Source: Cotesia glomerata
Lineage: Eukaryota > Arthropoda > Insecta > Hymenoptera > Braconidae
Reading direction: 5' to 3'
DNA length: 64,000 nt
Assembly (NCBI RefSeq): GCF_020080835.1
Contig: NC_058162.1
Location: forward strand, 27,118,758 to 27,182,757
The position numbers and the translations under genes were made by a program. The stretch's first letter is position 1. Every line of letters starts with the position of its first letter. The notes under the pieces were generated by a model, which ran no database searches, had not been told where the DNA came from, and worked only from the letters and a program-made list of their open reading frames with translations. This document shows positions 37,716 through 49,290 of the stretch, piece after piece.

Positions 37716-39659
37716 AATCTTCACATTTATAAAAAAAAGTTGATAAAAATAATTAGCTCGATATAACAAAGTAATCTAGTGTCCATTAAAACAAAATTTG
37801 AGGAATAATGCCTCGAAAATGTTAACTGTAAGCCGAATGCAGTAGCAATGATTGCTCGAGGATTATACAAACGAGGAAACGGCGAAGTAGGAGCATAAGT
37901 AGGGGTAAATTAATAAATTGCCGAGAATCCTCGTCGACTTTGTTTGGAATAAAGACCGGCCATAAATAACGGAGTAAAAGCACCCCAGAACTAAACCGGG
38001 AGCAGGAGTGGTAGTAAGGGTGGACTATCTCACCCTCTGGATCCCCTCGGTCCCCTTGATTCTCTCCCGGCAATGATCATTTCGATTTACGAACGGGCGT
38101 TCATCACTGCTATAACTACACCATCAGCATCACTCCGGCGTTTACCGAGCTCCCATCCCAGTCGACAGGGAAACTGGCTTTTTTATCGCCCGACTATCAA
38201 TAATCAATCCCGAACTACTCCGACTGAATAATCCGAGGACTTTATTCTTTGTCAAACTATTTTTATTTATTTATTTACTGATTTCCCCGTTAAATCCGGC
38301 TTGCTATTCTCTACGCCGCTCCAAGAAATATAACTACACTTATAACAAGATATAATGTCTACCTCTACTTTACTGCAGAGAAGGAGCTCCGAGGTTACAA
38401 ATGGCATGTATTTGCGACGACATTGTTTTAAATTGCCGTCACTTTTACGAAACTTTATAGTTTATCATATTTCTCCTTACTTTTAATGTTTTACACGTAA
38501 ATTCTACTGCTGTTATTTATTATACGATATATATTATTAACAATAATGCTTTTTCTGATTTTACTTGTATTTTTACACTAACTAAATCTTAACTCAAAAA
38601 ATTAAGACGCGTCAATTTTATAAATTTGAATCACAATAAAAAACTAAATTTGCACTAAAGATTTTAACAAAGTCATTGTAATTAATAAAAGCTAACTTTA
38701 ATGAAAGTTAATAACTGCAAAGTAACTTAAAAATAGTAACTATTAAGCCTTAAATATACCATAAAGTATTCTCGGCTTCTATAAAATACTTCTCAACATC
38801 TCAAATGTACAGTCTTCACCCTTTTACGTTTTATTTAAAAGATCAAACACTGGAGAAAATCGCCAGCTTCCGGGTCGCATTAATTCTTAATTTCTTAATT
38901 TCGTAGCCGGGTACCTTAAGTACCGGCACTTGGACCCCGCGGCGAGAGAGGGAGAGAGATTCGCCATTCACCCGAGTTTTCTTGATCCTCATACTTAGAC
39001 CTGTTCCCCCTCCCCCACTCCTAAACCCAGACTCGGCCCCTATCACCGAGATGAAAGGTATAATTAAGCTCTTGAAGTACTGGGTGACCACCCCTCGACC
39101 TGGTTCCCCGCTGAATTTTTTCCCTCTGAATAATTAATACCGATAATAAAACAGTGAATAAACAAAGTGGTTAATCGATTGGCAGTTGCGCTGCTTATTG
39201 TGTCACTCGGGTATTTAATACAATGGCAAGTAATTTAATCTCGATTTCATGTCCGTATTCAAGAACACTCGAGATATGAATCAATGGCAAACGTTGCAGC
39301 ATCTACATCAACCCCATCTACATCCATGCGCCTCAACATTTATCAATTGTCTTTGTTCTATATCTATTGTGTGGATGTAGATATGCAAGATATAGCTCAC
39401 CTGAGCGCGTTTTTCCCGACCAAATAAATTAATCCCACACAATACGCGTCTCTGTTATCTTCATTCGCGCGTATTTATATCCAACGTAGGCGTTTATATA
39501 CCGTATATGTGCTGCTCAACGGGAGATCTATTGATGTTGGGGTGGAAAGTCGGCGATAGATTGTATCTTTCGATGTGGGTCATCCTTCAGCTAGGCCTAG
39601 GAAGTTCAAGTTACTTTAACTAATTATTACTCTAAGATGCTCAGAGAGTATCTTTTTGT
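37716..39659. other. Unique intronic DNA downstream of the 93-bp exon
   Basis: About 37830-38220 and 38860-39110 are GC-richer. ORFs of 82-83 codons on the minus strand there have no recognised domains. A minus-strand cag|gtgagc near 39408 lacks a pyrimidine tract. Confidence 0.4.
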
Positions 39660-40648
39660 GCCTAAACGGTTGGAGATATCAAAAAAAATGATAACACTTT
39701 CGAAAAAGAATCAAATTTCCTACAAAAAAGTCCTTTGTGAATTTTTTGTACCTTCAATAGTTAACTCAGAATTTATAATTTTCATTTTCATTTTAAGGAC
39801 CGTCCCTGAAAAATTTTCGGAAAGTGGTTTTACATTTTTAAATTATTATGTCGGCTAAATAATAAAAGATATCGAAAAATTGATAGATACTTTTGTATCT
39901 TCAATTTTTAACCCAGAAATTGCAATTTTAATTTCTTCATTTTAAGGACCGTTCCAAAAAAGTCTAAATAAGTGACTTTAAAATATTATTTTGGCTAAAT
40001 GATAAGAGATATAAAAAAATGATAAGGATACTTTTGTATCTTCAATATTTAACCCAGAAATTGCAATTTTAATTCTTTGATTTTGAGGACCGGCCCTAAA
40101 AAGTTTAAATAAGTGATTTTAAATTATTATTTTAGCTTAATGATAAGAGATATCAAAAAACTGATAAAGATACTTTTGTATCTTCAATTTTTAACCCAGA
40201 AATTGCAATTTTAATTCTTTGATTTTAAGGACCGTCTCTAAAAAGTTTCAAAAAGGGATTTTAATACTTTAATTATTATTATTATGGCTAAATAATAAGA
40301 GGTATCAAAAAAATAATGGGGATACTTTTGTATCTTTAACATTTAACCCAGAAATTGCAATTTTAACTACTTGATTTTACGGACCGTCCCTCAAAAGTTT
40401 AAATAAGTGATTTTAAATTATTATTTTCGCTAAATGATAAGAGATATCAAGAAGCGGATAAAGATACTTTTGTGTCTTCAATATTGAATCTAGAAAGTGC
40501 AATTTTGATTTCTCTGTTTTACGGACCGTTCCTAGAAAGTCCAAATTTGATGAGAATTTCAAACTTCAATCACGCCTAAACGTTACAAGATTTCTATCAT
40601 GTTTCCGTATCTCTTATATTTACTCCAGAAAATAATATTAAATAAAAA
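39660..40648 (-). repeat. GGACSGTCC tandem array B7 (inverted)
   Basis: Cores lie near 39797, 39946, 40088, 40229, 40380 and 40522. The final unit has an internal deletion joining acgcctaaacgttacaag to a ccgtatctcttatattta remnant, followed by ccagaaaataatattaaataaaaa. The same junction is found at the end of array B8 near 42665-42740. Confidence 0.93.
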
Positions 40649-41496
40649 ATAGTCTTCATTAAAGTAAATTCTTAAAATTAATCGTACCTTTATATCAAAA
40701 ACAATAATTGCAGTATCAGAGAAACCAAAGATTGACCAACTCTTAGCCTGGGTACCGTCTAAATGCAAAGTTTGAACAATCGATAACGATGCATTGGATT
40801 AGAAACTCGAAACTAGCTGAGATATTTCATCCCCGGAATATTGAATGCTGAAAGTTGCCGGTAGAGAAAGACGCCCTTGAAAGTTTATCGTAAGCCATAT
40901 AGGTTGATGCATTGTGCTTTGATGCAAATAATTGGAATATCGTGAATCCCGAATTGATTAACGAGTGATATAAATCTGTGTAATTGGAATATCCCCCCCT
41001 CTCCTTATCCAGCATAGTCTATGGTCTGTTTAGCAGTCGGCGAAATATATGTGTGGCTGAAACTATTGCTTAGCAGACAATGACTTTGGGTGGGGATTGA
41101 CGTTACTGATTACTGGTGCACGTGGCGAAATTACTGATTCGAATTCACCGAACGGCGAACGACGAACTGTGACGAGTGGATGCTGATGCTGATGCGAGGG
41201 GAGGCTTTAATGACTATGGTGACACTCTCAAGCGTGATCATGACGATGATAGCGAGAGCCGAAACACGAGACTCACTGATGCGTGCTCACATAAAACCAC
41301 TTCTCGCGGTATAGATTTAGATATAGATATAGATGTAGATATACCCACGGATTTCGTTATATCGACGTGTCTGATTGACGATCATTATCCTCATCCACGC
41401 TTCATCCCCGTTGATTATAATATTTATTCACATTAAACATTTATAGGCTACTTGTTTGGTAATTATTATTTATCAATGTTTTTGTTAAACACTCAC
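40649..41496. other. Intronic DNA just downstream of the 93-bp exon
   Basis: Contains the donor gtgagt (minus strand, 41491-41496) and a GATATA-type simple repeat at 41311-41344. No other feature. Confidence 0.5.
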
Positions 41497-41589
41497 CGGG
41501 CCGAACTGTTCGAAGTAATTTTTGACGTCCTCCAGCGTCGTGGGCGCTGACAATCCGCCGACGAATATCTTCTTTGTCCTTGTCACCAT
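41497..41589 (-). CDS. Rbp6: Rbp6/Musashi-family RNA-binding protein, exon for start of RRM2
   Basis: Read on the minus strand, this 93-bp exon gives 31 codons beginning MVTRTKKIFVGGLSAP and ending DVKNYFEQFGP. KIFVGGL is the RNP2 motif on the first beta strand of an RNA-recognition motif, and the rest is the first helix and its loop. MVTRTKKIFVGG followed by YFEQFG is characteristic of the second RRM of Musashi/Rbp6 proteins, which bind short UAG-type motifs in mRNA and control translation. LSAPTTLEDV fits Rbp6 (MSI1/MSI2 type) better than Drosophila msi as I recall them. The acceptor reads tttttgtttcag and the donor gtgagt; both boundaries are phase 0. The first Met is internal to the protein, not a start codon. 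RRM1 and the N-terminus must lie upstream, beyond 64 kb or in exons I could not see. The exon sits between two repeat arrays. Confidence 0.93.
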
Positions 41590-41640
41590 CTGAAACAAAA
41601 ACATTAATTACATTAGGTTTGTTCTGATTTAATTTTAAGA

Positions 41641-42740
41641 CTTTTATCAGAAAACTAGTAAGAATACTTTTGTATCTTCAAAATTTAACCCAGAAGTTGC
41701 AATTTTTATTTCTTTATTTTGCGGACCGTCCTTAAAAAATTAAAATAAGTGATTTTAAAATATTATTTTAGCGAAATGATAAGAGATATAAAAAAATGAT
41801 AAGGATACTTTTGTATCTTCAATATTTAACCCAGAAATTGCAATTTTTATTTCTTTATTTTGCGGACCGTCCTTAAAAAATTAAAATAAGTGATTTTAAA
41901 ATATTATTTTAGCGAAATGATAAGAGATATGAAAAAATGATAAGGATACTTTTGTATCTTTAATATTTAACCTAGAAATGGCAATTTTGATTTCTTGATT
42001 TTAAGGACCATCCTTAAAAAGTTTCAAAAAGTGATTTTTTATTATTAATTCGGCTAAATGATAAGAGATATAAAAAAATGTTAAAGAAACTTTTGTTTCT
42101 TAAATATTAAACCCAAAAATTGCAATTTTAATTTATTTATTTTAAGAACCGATATCACAAAAATGATTGGAATATCTTCGATAGATAATTAAATTTTCTA
42201 TGAAAAAGGTCTCTTAGAATTTTTTCGTACCTTCAATATTTAACCGAGAAATCACAATTATAATTGAATCATAATTTGATTTTGCAAAAAATTCGGCACA
42301 AAAATAGTGTTAAGTTTAGATAAAAATTTTTCTAGTCTATAAAATAGACATGGGTTTGAGAATAAATTATTATTTTGGCTCAATAATAAGAGATATCAAA
42401 AAACTGATAAAGATACGTTTGTATCTTCAATATTCAACCCAGAAATTGAAATTTTAATTGGTTCATTTCGAGGGCTGTCCCTAGAAAGTTTAAATAAGTG
42501 ATTTTAAATTATTATTTTCGCTAAATGATAAGAGATATCAAGAAAATGATAGGAATATTTGCGTATCTTCGATATTTAACCCAGAATTTACAATTTTAAT
42601 TTCTTAATTTTAAGGACCGTTTCTAAAAAGTGCAAAAATTGATGAGAATTTCTAACTTTAATCACGCCTAAACGTTACAAGATTTCTATCATGTTTCCGT
42701 ATCTCTTATATTTACCCCAGAAAATAATATTAAATAAAAA
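41641..42740 (-). repeat. GGACSGTCC tandem arrays B8a/B8b (inverted), 52 bp from an exon
   Basis: Two sub-arrays, about 41641-42262 and 42360-42740, are separated by about 100 bp of other sequence. Cores lie near 41723, 41863, 42005, 42475 and 42614. The first two units are almost identical and 141 bp apart. B8b aligns unit by unit with the end of B7, including the deletion junction. On the minus strand the array runs to within about 52 bp of the 93-bp exon's acceptor. Confidence 0.93.
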
Positions 42741-44814
42741 GGGACTCTTTACGATATGTTGAATTAAAAGTGTGATTTTCGAAACTTCTGAACAAAATTC
42801 GGTTATCTAAAAATCAACTTCAGTTGATTAATAACCTAGGGTGTTAAATCGAGCGTAATTAATCCGCGTGATACGAAAAAACCTCCCCTTTAAAAATTGA
42901 TAAGATAAAATATGACTTGCTTAAATAAGTATATTATTAATATATTTTTAAAAAAAATTCTCATTAACAGCAGAGAAATTTTTTATAAAAACCTGAACGC
43001 AGTGTGTATCCTTGAGGGTGAAAAGCTCCGAGTATAAAAGTCTGGGGACGCACCAACAACATTACAAGGTGTACTTGCTCGTCAGGCGTTACCCACTTCC
43101 CAATAGCGGCAGCTAGACTTAGATACCCTAAATAAACCTTTGGGATTTAAAAAAAAATAACGAAGAGAAGTTCACACAAGAGTTTTAACAGTTGAAAGCT
43201 GAAACTCGTATCAGAGAAATAAAGAGCTCGAGAATATATTTCTTAACCATTTCTCATTTTTAGGACTTTTGACCTTTTGCCCTAGTAAATATGAAAGGAA
43301 AATCTTGCTGATATTTATTAAAAATAATTACTTGTAAAACTACTACACTTTATGTGATTAAAAGGAGAATGATAATAATAAATAAAAGCTAAAGAAAATC
43401 GGAATTGTTGGATGTTTAATCCCAGTTACAGTCATTGAGGAATCAAAAGAGCCTTTTGAAAGCCCGGCAATTTTACTGATGAGTTCCGACCTACGGGAGC
43501 TCTTACAGGCTTCGTTTCAAGCTATTGATTATTTTTTAAACCAAAGGTATGATGCTAACGTTTATGAATTTAAGTTTTTAGGGACTAGCCGTAATAAGCT
43601 GGAATTAAAATTTGAATTTCTGGGTCAATTTTTGAGTTATTTATAAATAGAAATTAAGCACAGCGCCATCTGTGAGCGTTTTTTGGAATTAAATATTATG
43701 ACCCGTCACGAATCTGTGCCACGCTGGTGAAAATAACACTCAGAACGATTTGATTAAACGGAATAACTCAAAAAGAATTCTTAATAGTTAAAATTTTATT
43801 ATATTATTATACGAGACAATAAAAATGTGGGCGACAGAATGAAAAAATGTTATTCTTTTGTGAGTGGGATGTAAAATGCGGTGGATATTAACCTCGAATC
43901 TAAGGCGGGACCAGTTGGTGGATGGGTAAAGAATGAAATCCCTGAAATATGTGTCTTGCGACAGAGCCAGACTTGGTGTAGGGTTTTGAAAATTAAAATA
44001 GTTTCGCCGGGAATAAAAAAGCTGAAGAGGTTCGGGCTCCGGGTATGAAAAAAGACCAGTAAGAATTTTATGTGGGGAAGGAGTCGAGTCGAGTTGAGTA
44101 TCATGAGCCTCTGGCGATGAAACTATAAAGCTACTGCTAGTAAGTTGTAAAATTGTAATAGCCTTCCGGTATTTACATAATGCCGAGGTATAATAAGTGG
44201 AACTCTCGCCCGAGCTTCCATTACTATTCCATGGGGTTTACCACCCACTCCTATTCCAACTGGGTTTTTCCTCAACTCAGCTCTGCTCGGGAATTATCGC
44301 AACTGGTGGACCGCAACAAGTTCGATTCGGTAGCTTTCAAGGAGTGCCAATTACAGGCATTGTCCTCCACCTTTCTACTGAAGAATCGTTACACCGGACA
44401 ATGAGTCGTTAGATGTCCTTTGTCGAGTATTTAGTGACCTCTTACTTCGAGAGTCCTTGATGACTCAGTTATCAAGTGGTTTCATCCACTGTTTCGATTT
44501 TCGCTTAAGATTTCTCTGTTCCGATGAAAAACGAGCCAGAAAAGGGAGAGAGATCTGTAACAAAATTCGGCTGTGGGATTTGTTGAAAAACAAACTTTTC
44601 CAAAGTTCACCCAAAGTTTTGCTAGTCCCAAGGGTGGTGACCAGAGAAAGTTGTAACGCCTGGAAAATGGTAAAATCCTGTCGGGATATTTTGATTAATT
44701 GTTTTTCATCTCAAGTTGTACAATCGCCAAACTACCGAACCGATACTACTTCTTTTTAGGTGTTACAGTTAAGCCCAAGAGGGAAAACGTTTTTAGTTTG
44801 GAAAATCATAGGGT
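42741..44814. other. Intronic DNA with one repeat remnant
   Basis: No recognised gene. A TATAAAAG at 43033-43040 in a locally GC-richer context could be chance. ORFs at 43850-44759 on both strands overlap and are unrecognised. Confidence 0.4.
43575..43640 (+). repeat. Solo diverged GGACSGTCC-family unit
   Basis: The sequence tttttagggactagccgtaat, followed by gaattaaaatttgaatttctgggtcaat, is part of a family unit whose core is TAG-centred, like the one at 16940. Confidence 0.7.
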
Positions 44815-45420
44815 GTTATGTTATATATGCTTTACATCACATATGATTATGTTTGATGTTATACATTGCCTTTGATCACATTTGATATGCATGATTTTGA
44901 ATAACAAATGTAGAATCATGTTTGACATCACATATGATCATGCATGACATCATAAGTAGGCTTACATCACATTTGATGCCATGTACGATTTTCAATAACA
45001 TATTCAGAATCATGTTTGATATCATATATGATCATGCATGACATGATAAGTAGATTTACATCACATATGATCATGCATGACATCACGAGTAGACTTACAT
45101 CACATTTGATGTCATGCATAATCTGACATGTGGACTTACATCACACATGTTTTCCAAAATGACATTATAGATGATCAAAGATGATTTTATATAAGACCAA
45201 ATGTAGATTTGTGACATCACATATGATCATGCATGACATGATCCATAGATTTACATCACATTTGTTGCCTGACATGGCTTGAACATACATGACTTGAAGC
45301 ACACATATGCTATCTAACATTCCATCAAATGTGATTAGACATGATTTGACATGTAACCAAATGTATAATTATGCATGATATCACACATGATGATGCATGA
45401 CATCCACCAAAGTTATTTAA
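44815..45420. repeat. Minisatellite M1 of palindromic words (TGATCA, CATATG, ATGCAT)
   Basis: Irregular repeats of acatcacatatgatcatgcatg-like sequence alternate with gtagacttacatcac. Spacing of gtag(a/g)(c/t)ttacatcac varies (about 95 and 38 bp), so it is a degenerate minisatellite without fixed period. Confidence 0.85.
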
Positions 45421-46349
45421 CCAATTGTTCCCGAAATTCCATCACCCAGAAGCGATAAAACACCACGAATCCGTAAGTTCCTTAAAAAATCAATGTCGTG
45501 AGCGTGGAAGCCCTCATACACTAGCTTTGATTTATCGACCAGTAGACGTTTAAATTTTAAACCAATTGCCTCTCCTAGAAGCATGAATATACCTGCTGTA
45601 ATTTACCATTAGCTAGAGATATCGCCGTCTATACTTAATGCCCACTCGATATTCCATTTAAAAGTCGTACGTTATTACAGTTACTTATTCAAGCTTCACA
45701 AAAATGTCTTGTCATAGATTGTAAACTCTAAAGCCCTTATATTGCCTTGGCACTATTATAATTTCCACCCCACTGAAAATTCAGATTGTCCTTCAATCAG
45801 TCGCCAAAAATGTATCTAACAATCTGAATGGTAATGCTCCGGGTGATTTTTGGAATCCGCAGGGGAGCCTTTTGTTAAAACAAATAAAAAGCTCGTTCGG
45901 GTAGTTTCCGGGTTGGGTGTGAGTTGCGGCCGCGATTCCATAAATAATGGGTTTTTGGGGTCCAGTCTTCTCTGTATAATGCAGACGTGTGGCTCTGCGG
46001 ATTTTCTCGGGTCCTGCTTCGGAGGAAGAGGGAAGAGAGGACCGGGTGGTTGCTAGAACCTCACATGTTGCGATTTAAAGGGGTGGACTGGTCAGTGCGA
46101 TAGCAAGCTCACCAGCCTGGACTCTCGCTCTGATAAACCCTTTCCCGTTGGCATCCAGCTTTCTCTCTCTTTCTAGTTCATAGCGTAAGCCCCAGTATTC
46201 CTCTCAGAGTATTCTGGGGCTATTTATCACCCGACAACTTAACTTGTAAAGTGTCCTGGGGGGAAATCGGCTTAGATTTATTTTTTAATTACGAATTGTG
46301 GTTTACAGGAGGAGCTTTGATCATCCAGGTTGTATTTTGTTGATGATTT
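45421..46349. other. Unique intronic DNA
   Basis: About 45840-46240 is GC-richer, with a 68-codon plus-strand ORF of no recognised family. No other feature. Confidence 0.4.
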
Positions 46350-47475
46350 GGATTTATTTTTGACGTATCTTCAATATTTAACCCAAAAATCACAATTTTA
46401 ATTTTGATTTAAAATTGTTTCTGAAAAAATAGAGCATTAAACTATTGGATGATTCAATTTAGGAGAAAATTAAAGAAGACATTTTTTATAAAAAATTAAG
46501 TCTTCTATTAAAAGTATTCTTATTATTTTTTTAATATTTCTCATTATTTAGACGAAACAATTTTTTTTTCTGAATCACTTATTTGAGGACCAATTAAAAA
46601 TTTTGTAAAATTCCAATTTGTGGATGAAATATCTAAAATATGGAAAAATGACAAGACCTTTTTAGTAGAAAATTTAGTTCTCTATCAAAAATATCCCTAT
46701 AATTTTTTTGGTATCTCTTATCGTTTAGGCGTAATTAAAGTTTAAAGTCTGTCATCAAATCTCGGACTTTTTAAGGATTGTCCTTAAAATAAAGAAATTA
46801 AAATTGCAAATTCTGAGTTTAATATTTAAGATACAAAAGTTTCCTTATCATTTTTTATATCTCTTATCATTCAGCCATAATAATAAATGAAAATCACTTT
46901 TTTAAACTTTTTAGGGGCTATCCTTAAAATGAAGAAATAAAAATTGCAATTTCTGGGTCGAATATTGAAGATACAAAAGTATCCTTATCATTTTTTGATA
47001 TTTCTTTTCATGTAGCCAAAATAATGATTTATAAATTTTAAATCACTTTAAACTTTTTAGGGACGGTCCTTAAAATAAATTTAAATTGCAAATTCTGAGT
47101 TAAATATTTAAGATACAAAAGTATTCTTATCATTTTTTTGATATCTTTTATCATTTAGCCAAAATATTAATTTAAAATCACTTATTTAAACTTTTTAAGA
47201 ACGGTCCTTAAAATAATGATATAAAAATTGTCATTTCAGGGTTAAATATTAAAGATATAAAAGTATCCTTATCATTTTTTATATCTCTTCAATTAGCCAA
47301 AATAATTATTTAAAAATTTTTTAAACTTTTTAGGGACGGTCCTCAAAGTGAAGAAATTAAAATTCTAATTTCTGGGTTAAATATTGAAGTTACAAAAAAA
47401 TTATAAGAAACCTTTTTTGTATAAAATTAAACTATCTATAAAAAATATTCCAATTATTTTTTCAATATTTCCATT
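46350..47475 (+). repeat. GGACSGTCC tandem array A9 with extended left end
   Basis: After a small inverted family fragment (46350-46420), the array proper begins near 46447 (ggatgattcaatttagg). It has an extra degenerate edge segment, a long-type unit (cttatcgtttaggcgtaattaaag), and units with cores near 46775, 46915, 47061, 47201 and 47333. It closes with an edge unit near 47390-47475. The first 337 bp match the end of array B9 in inverted orientation. Confidence 0.92.
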
Positions 47476-48664
47476 ATTATAAGAGTTATTTAACAATTAA
47501 GTCCACCAATATCTCCAATATGATTTCTAAATTCAAATAGTCAGTAATTGTCGAAACAGCAAATAAAAAGCAAATAAAAATAATGTCCTGTTGTTTAATT
47601 AGTCTCGTTAGAGGTTAATAAAACGAGTGTGTGTGCTGTCGAGATCACAGGTATTATGTTCCAGCGGCAGATGGATGCGTTGAATGCAACGCGAGAAGAT
47701 TTGGGGTGAAGTGAGTGGCTGGTAGTGGAATACCGGTTTTGCCATCCACGGTGAATGTATTCTATTGTCTTGATTCAGCTCTCGAGGGGCTTTAGCATCA
47801 ACTTTTATGTTTTTACAATCGCGAATTAGCTATTATTAATTATTCTAGCAAGTAATACGATCTCATTCGTTCGAATGAATGACAGAATTCAGAAAATCAA
47901 AACTTTTGTATAAACTCGCGGATAGAGAAATAAAAGGGTGGATGCATTAATTAACTCCGAAGTGATTCCGTGGCCGAGAATTACGCAACAACAAGTTCCA
48001 TTCCCTCGTGGAAGAAGTAGTAACCCTTCTTGGATTTCTCAACAAGTCTGGATGTCACGAGATTGAGAGGCTCCCTTCTGAGGCAGTGTCACCAAGCAAA
48101 CACCTGCGTCGAGCGAGGAGCTGCGCTTGGGGCGGTTTCTGATTTCCAACCCTACAACCCTACAGCGAGGGTAATCTTTGTTGACGTCGGGTGCGACTGT
48201 TGCGTCTGAGTGACATTCACTCGACTTTTGTTGTATTTTATATTTATATTTATATTTTTCTGCCTCTCGGTGGTGGAAGATATATATTTTTTATATAAAT
48301 ATTTTCACCGCTCCCGCGAATTTATATTTTTTTTGTTCCTCTGTAGTAAATTTTTTAATCTCAAATGTCGCTGTAAAATGATTGTTTTAAACCTACGGAT
48401 TATGAATGCCGGCGAGGGGAGCCCTGCTAGTTGAAAGTCGAGGTTTTTTAAGTAATTAAAGTGACACCGATGTTTCAAATTAAAAACTTCTCTATATGCA
48501 TTTTTAATCCTCACTTTTGCATCGTGGATAAATTTTTGTCCCGTCATAATAATTCTTTTTTTATCCACTAAAAATTCATTTTAGAGATTACTTCTTTTTT
48601 TTTTCTTTTTTTTTTGAATATTACAGTCAAGCATTAAGAGTAAAATCGCTTTCTAGTGTAGAAA
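47476..48664. other. Unique intronic DNA
   Basis: About 47600-48200 is of balanced composition. ORFs at 48210-48568 on opposite strands overlap and are unrecognised. A T-rich block lies at 48595-48617. Confidence 0.4.
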
Positions 48665-49290
48665 ATCATCTGTTGTCTGCTTGACGTCATGTGTAGACCT
48701 ACTTTACATAAGTAGAATCATGTATAACATCAAATATGATCATTTTATACGTCAAGTTCATGAATTCTGATCATATGTCGAATCATGTTTGACATCATAT
48801 GTAAATTTACATCACATATGACATCATATATAAATTTACATCACATGTGATCATACATAACTTCATCAAAAAATTTACATCATATGACATGTTCAAATTT
48901 ACATCAAACATGACATCATAACAAAATTTACATCAAACATGAAATCATTTTTAAATTTACATTACATGTGATCATAAATGACATCATAACGAAATTTACA
49001 TCATGTTTAAATTTACATCAAACATGAAATCATGTTTAAATTTACATCGTATGTCATCATGTTTGAATTTACATCAAACATTACATGTTCAAATTTACAT
49101 CATAACAAAATTTACATTATATGATATCATGTTTAAATTTCCATCACATATGACATCATATGTAAATTTATATCACATGTGATCATACATGACATCACAA
49201 CGAAATTTACATCATATTTAAATTTACATCACACATGATCATGTATGACATCATAGGTAAATTTCCATCACATATGATCATGTGTAATTC
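48665..49290. repeat. Minisatellite M2 related to M1
   Basis: Repeats of aaatttacatcacatgtgatcat and tgacatcataacgaaatttacatc run through the interval with irregular spacing. They share TGATCA, ACATCA and CATATG words with M1 (44815-45420). Confidence 0.85.

Larger units (their letters stand above)
5629..41496 (-). other. 35.9-kb Rbp6 intron between the two RRM2 exons
   Basis: The interval runs from the donor beside 41497 to the acceptor beside 5628 on the minus strand, in phase 0. It holds most of the repeat arrays described below and no recognisable coding exon on the minus strand. Very long introns are known for Rbp6 in insects. I cannot exclude cassette or micro-exons, or nested genes on either strand, because short non-conserved exons cannot be seen by reading. 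Confidence 0.85.

Noticed and set aside
39401..39420. Minus-strand CTCAG|GTGAGC as another ratchet point
   Set aside because: The sequence upstream of the acceptor is gggaaaaacgcg, with no pyrimidine tract.
41176..41436. Plus-strand ORF beginning with an Asp-rich stretch
   Set aside because: Produced by gatgctgatgc and GATATA simple sequence; antisense to Rbp6 and beside its exon.
43033..43040. TATAAAAG as a promoter (also near 59271)
   Set aside because: A single 8-bp match in AT-rich DNA without an initiator or transcript evidence is expected by chance.
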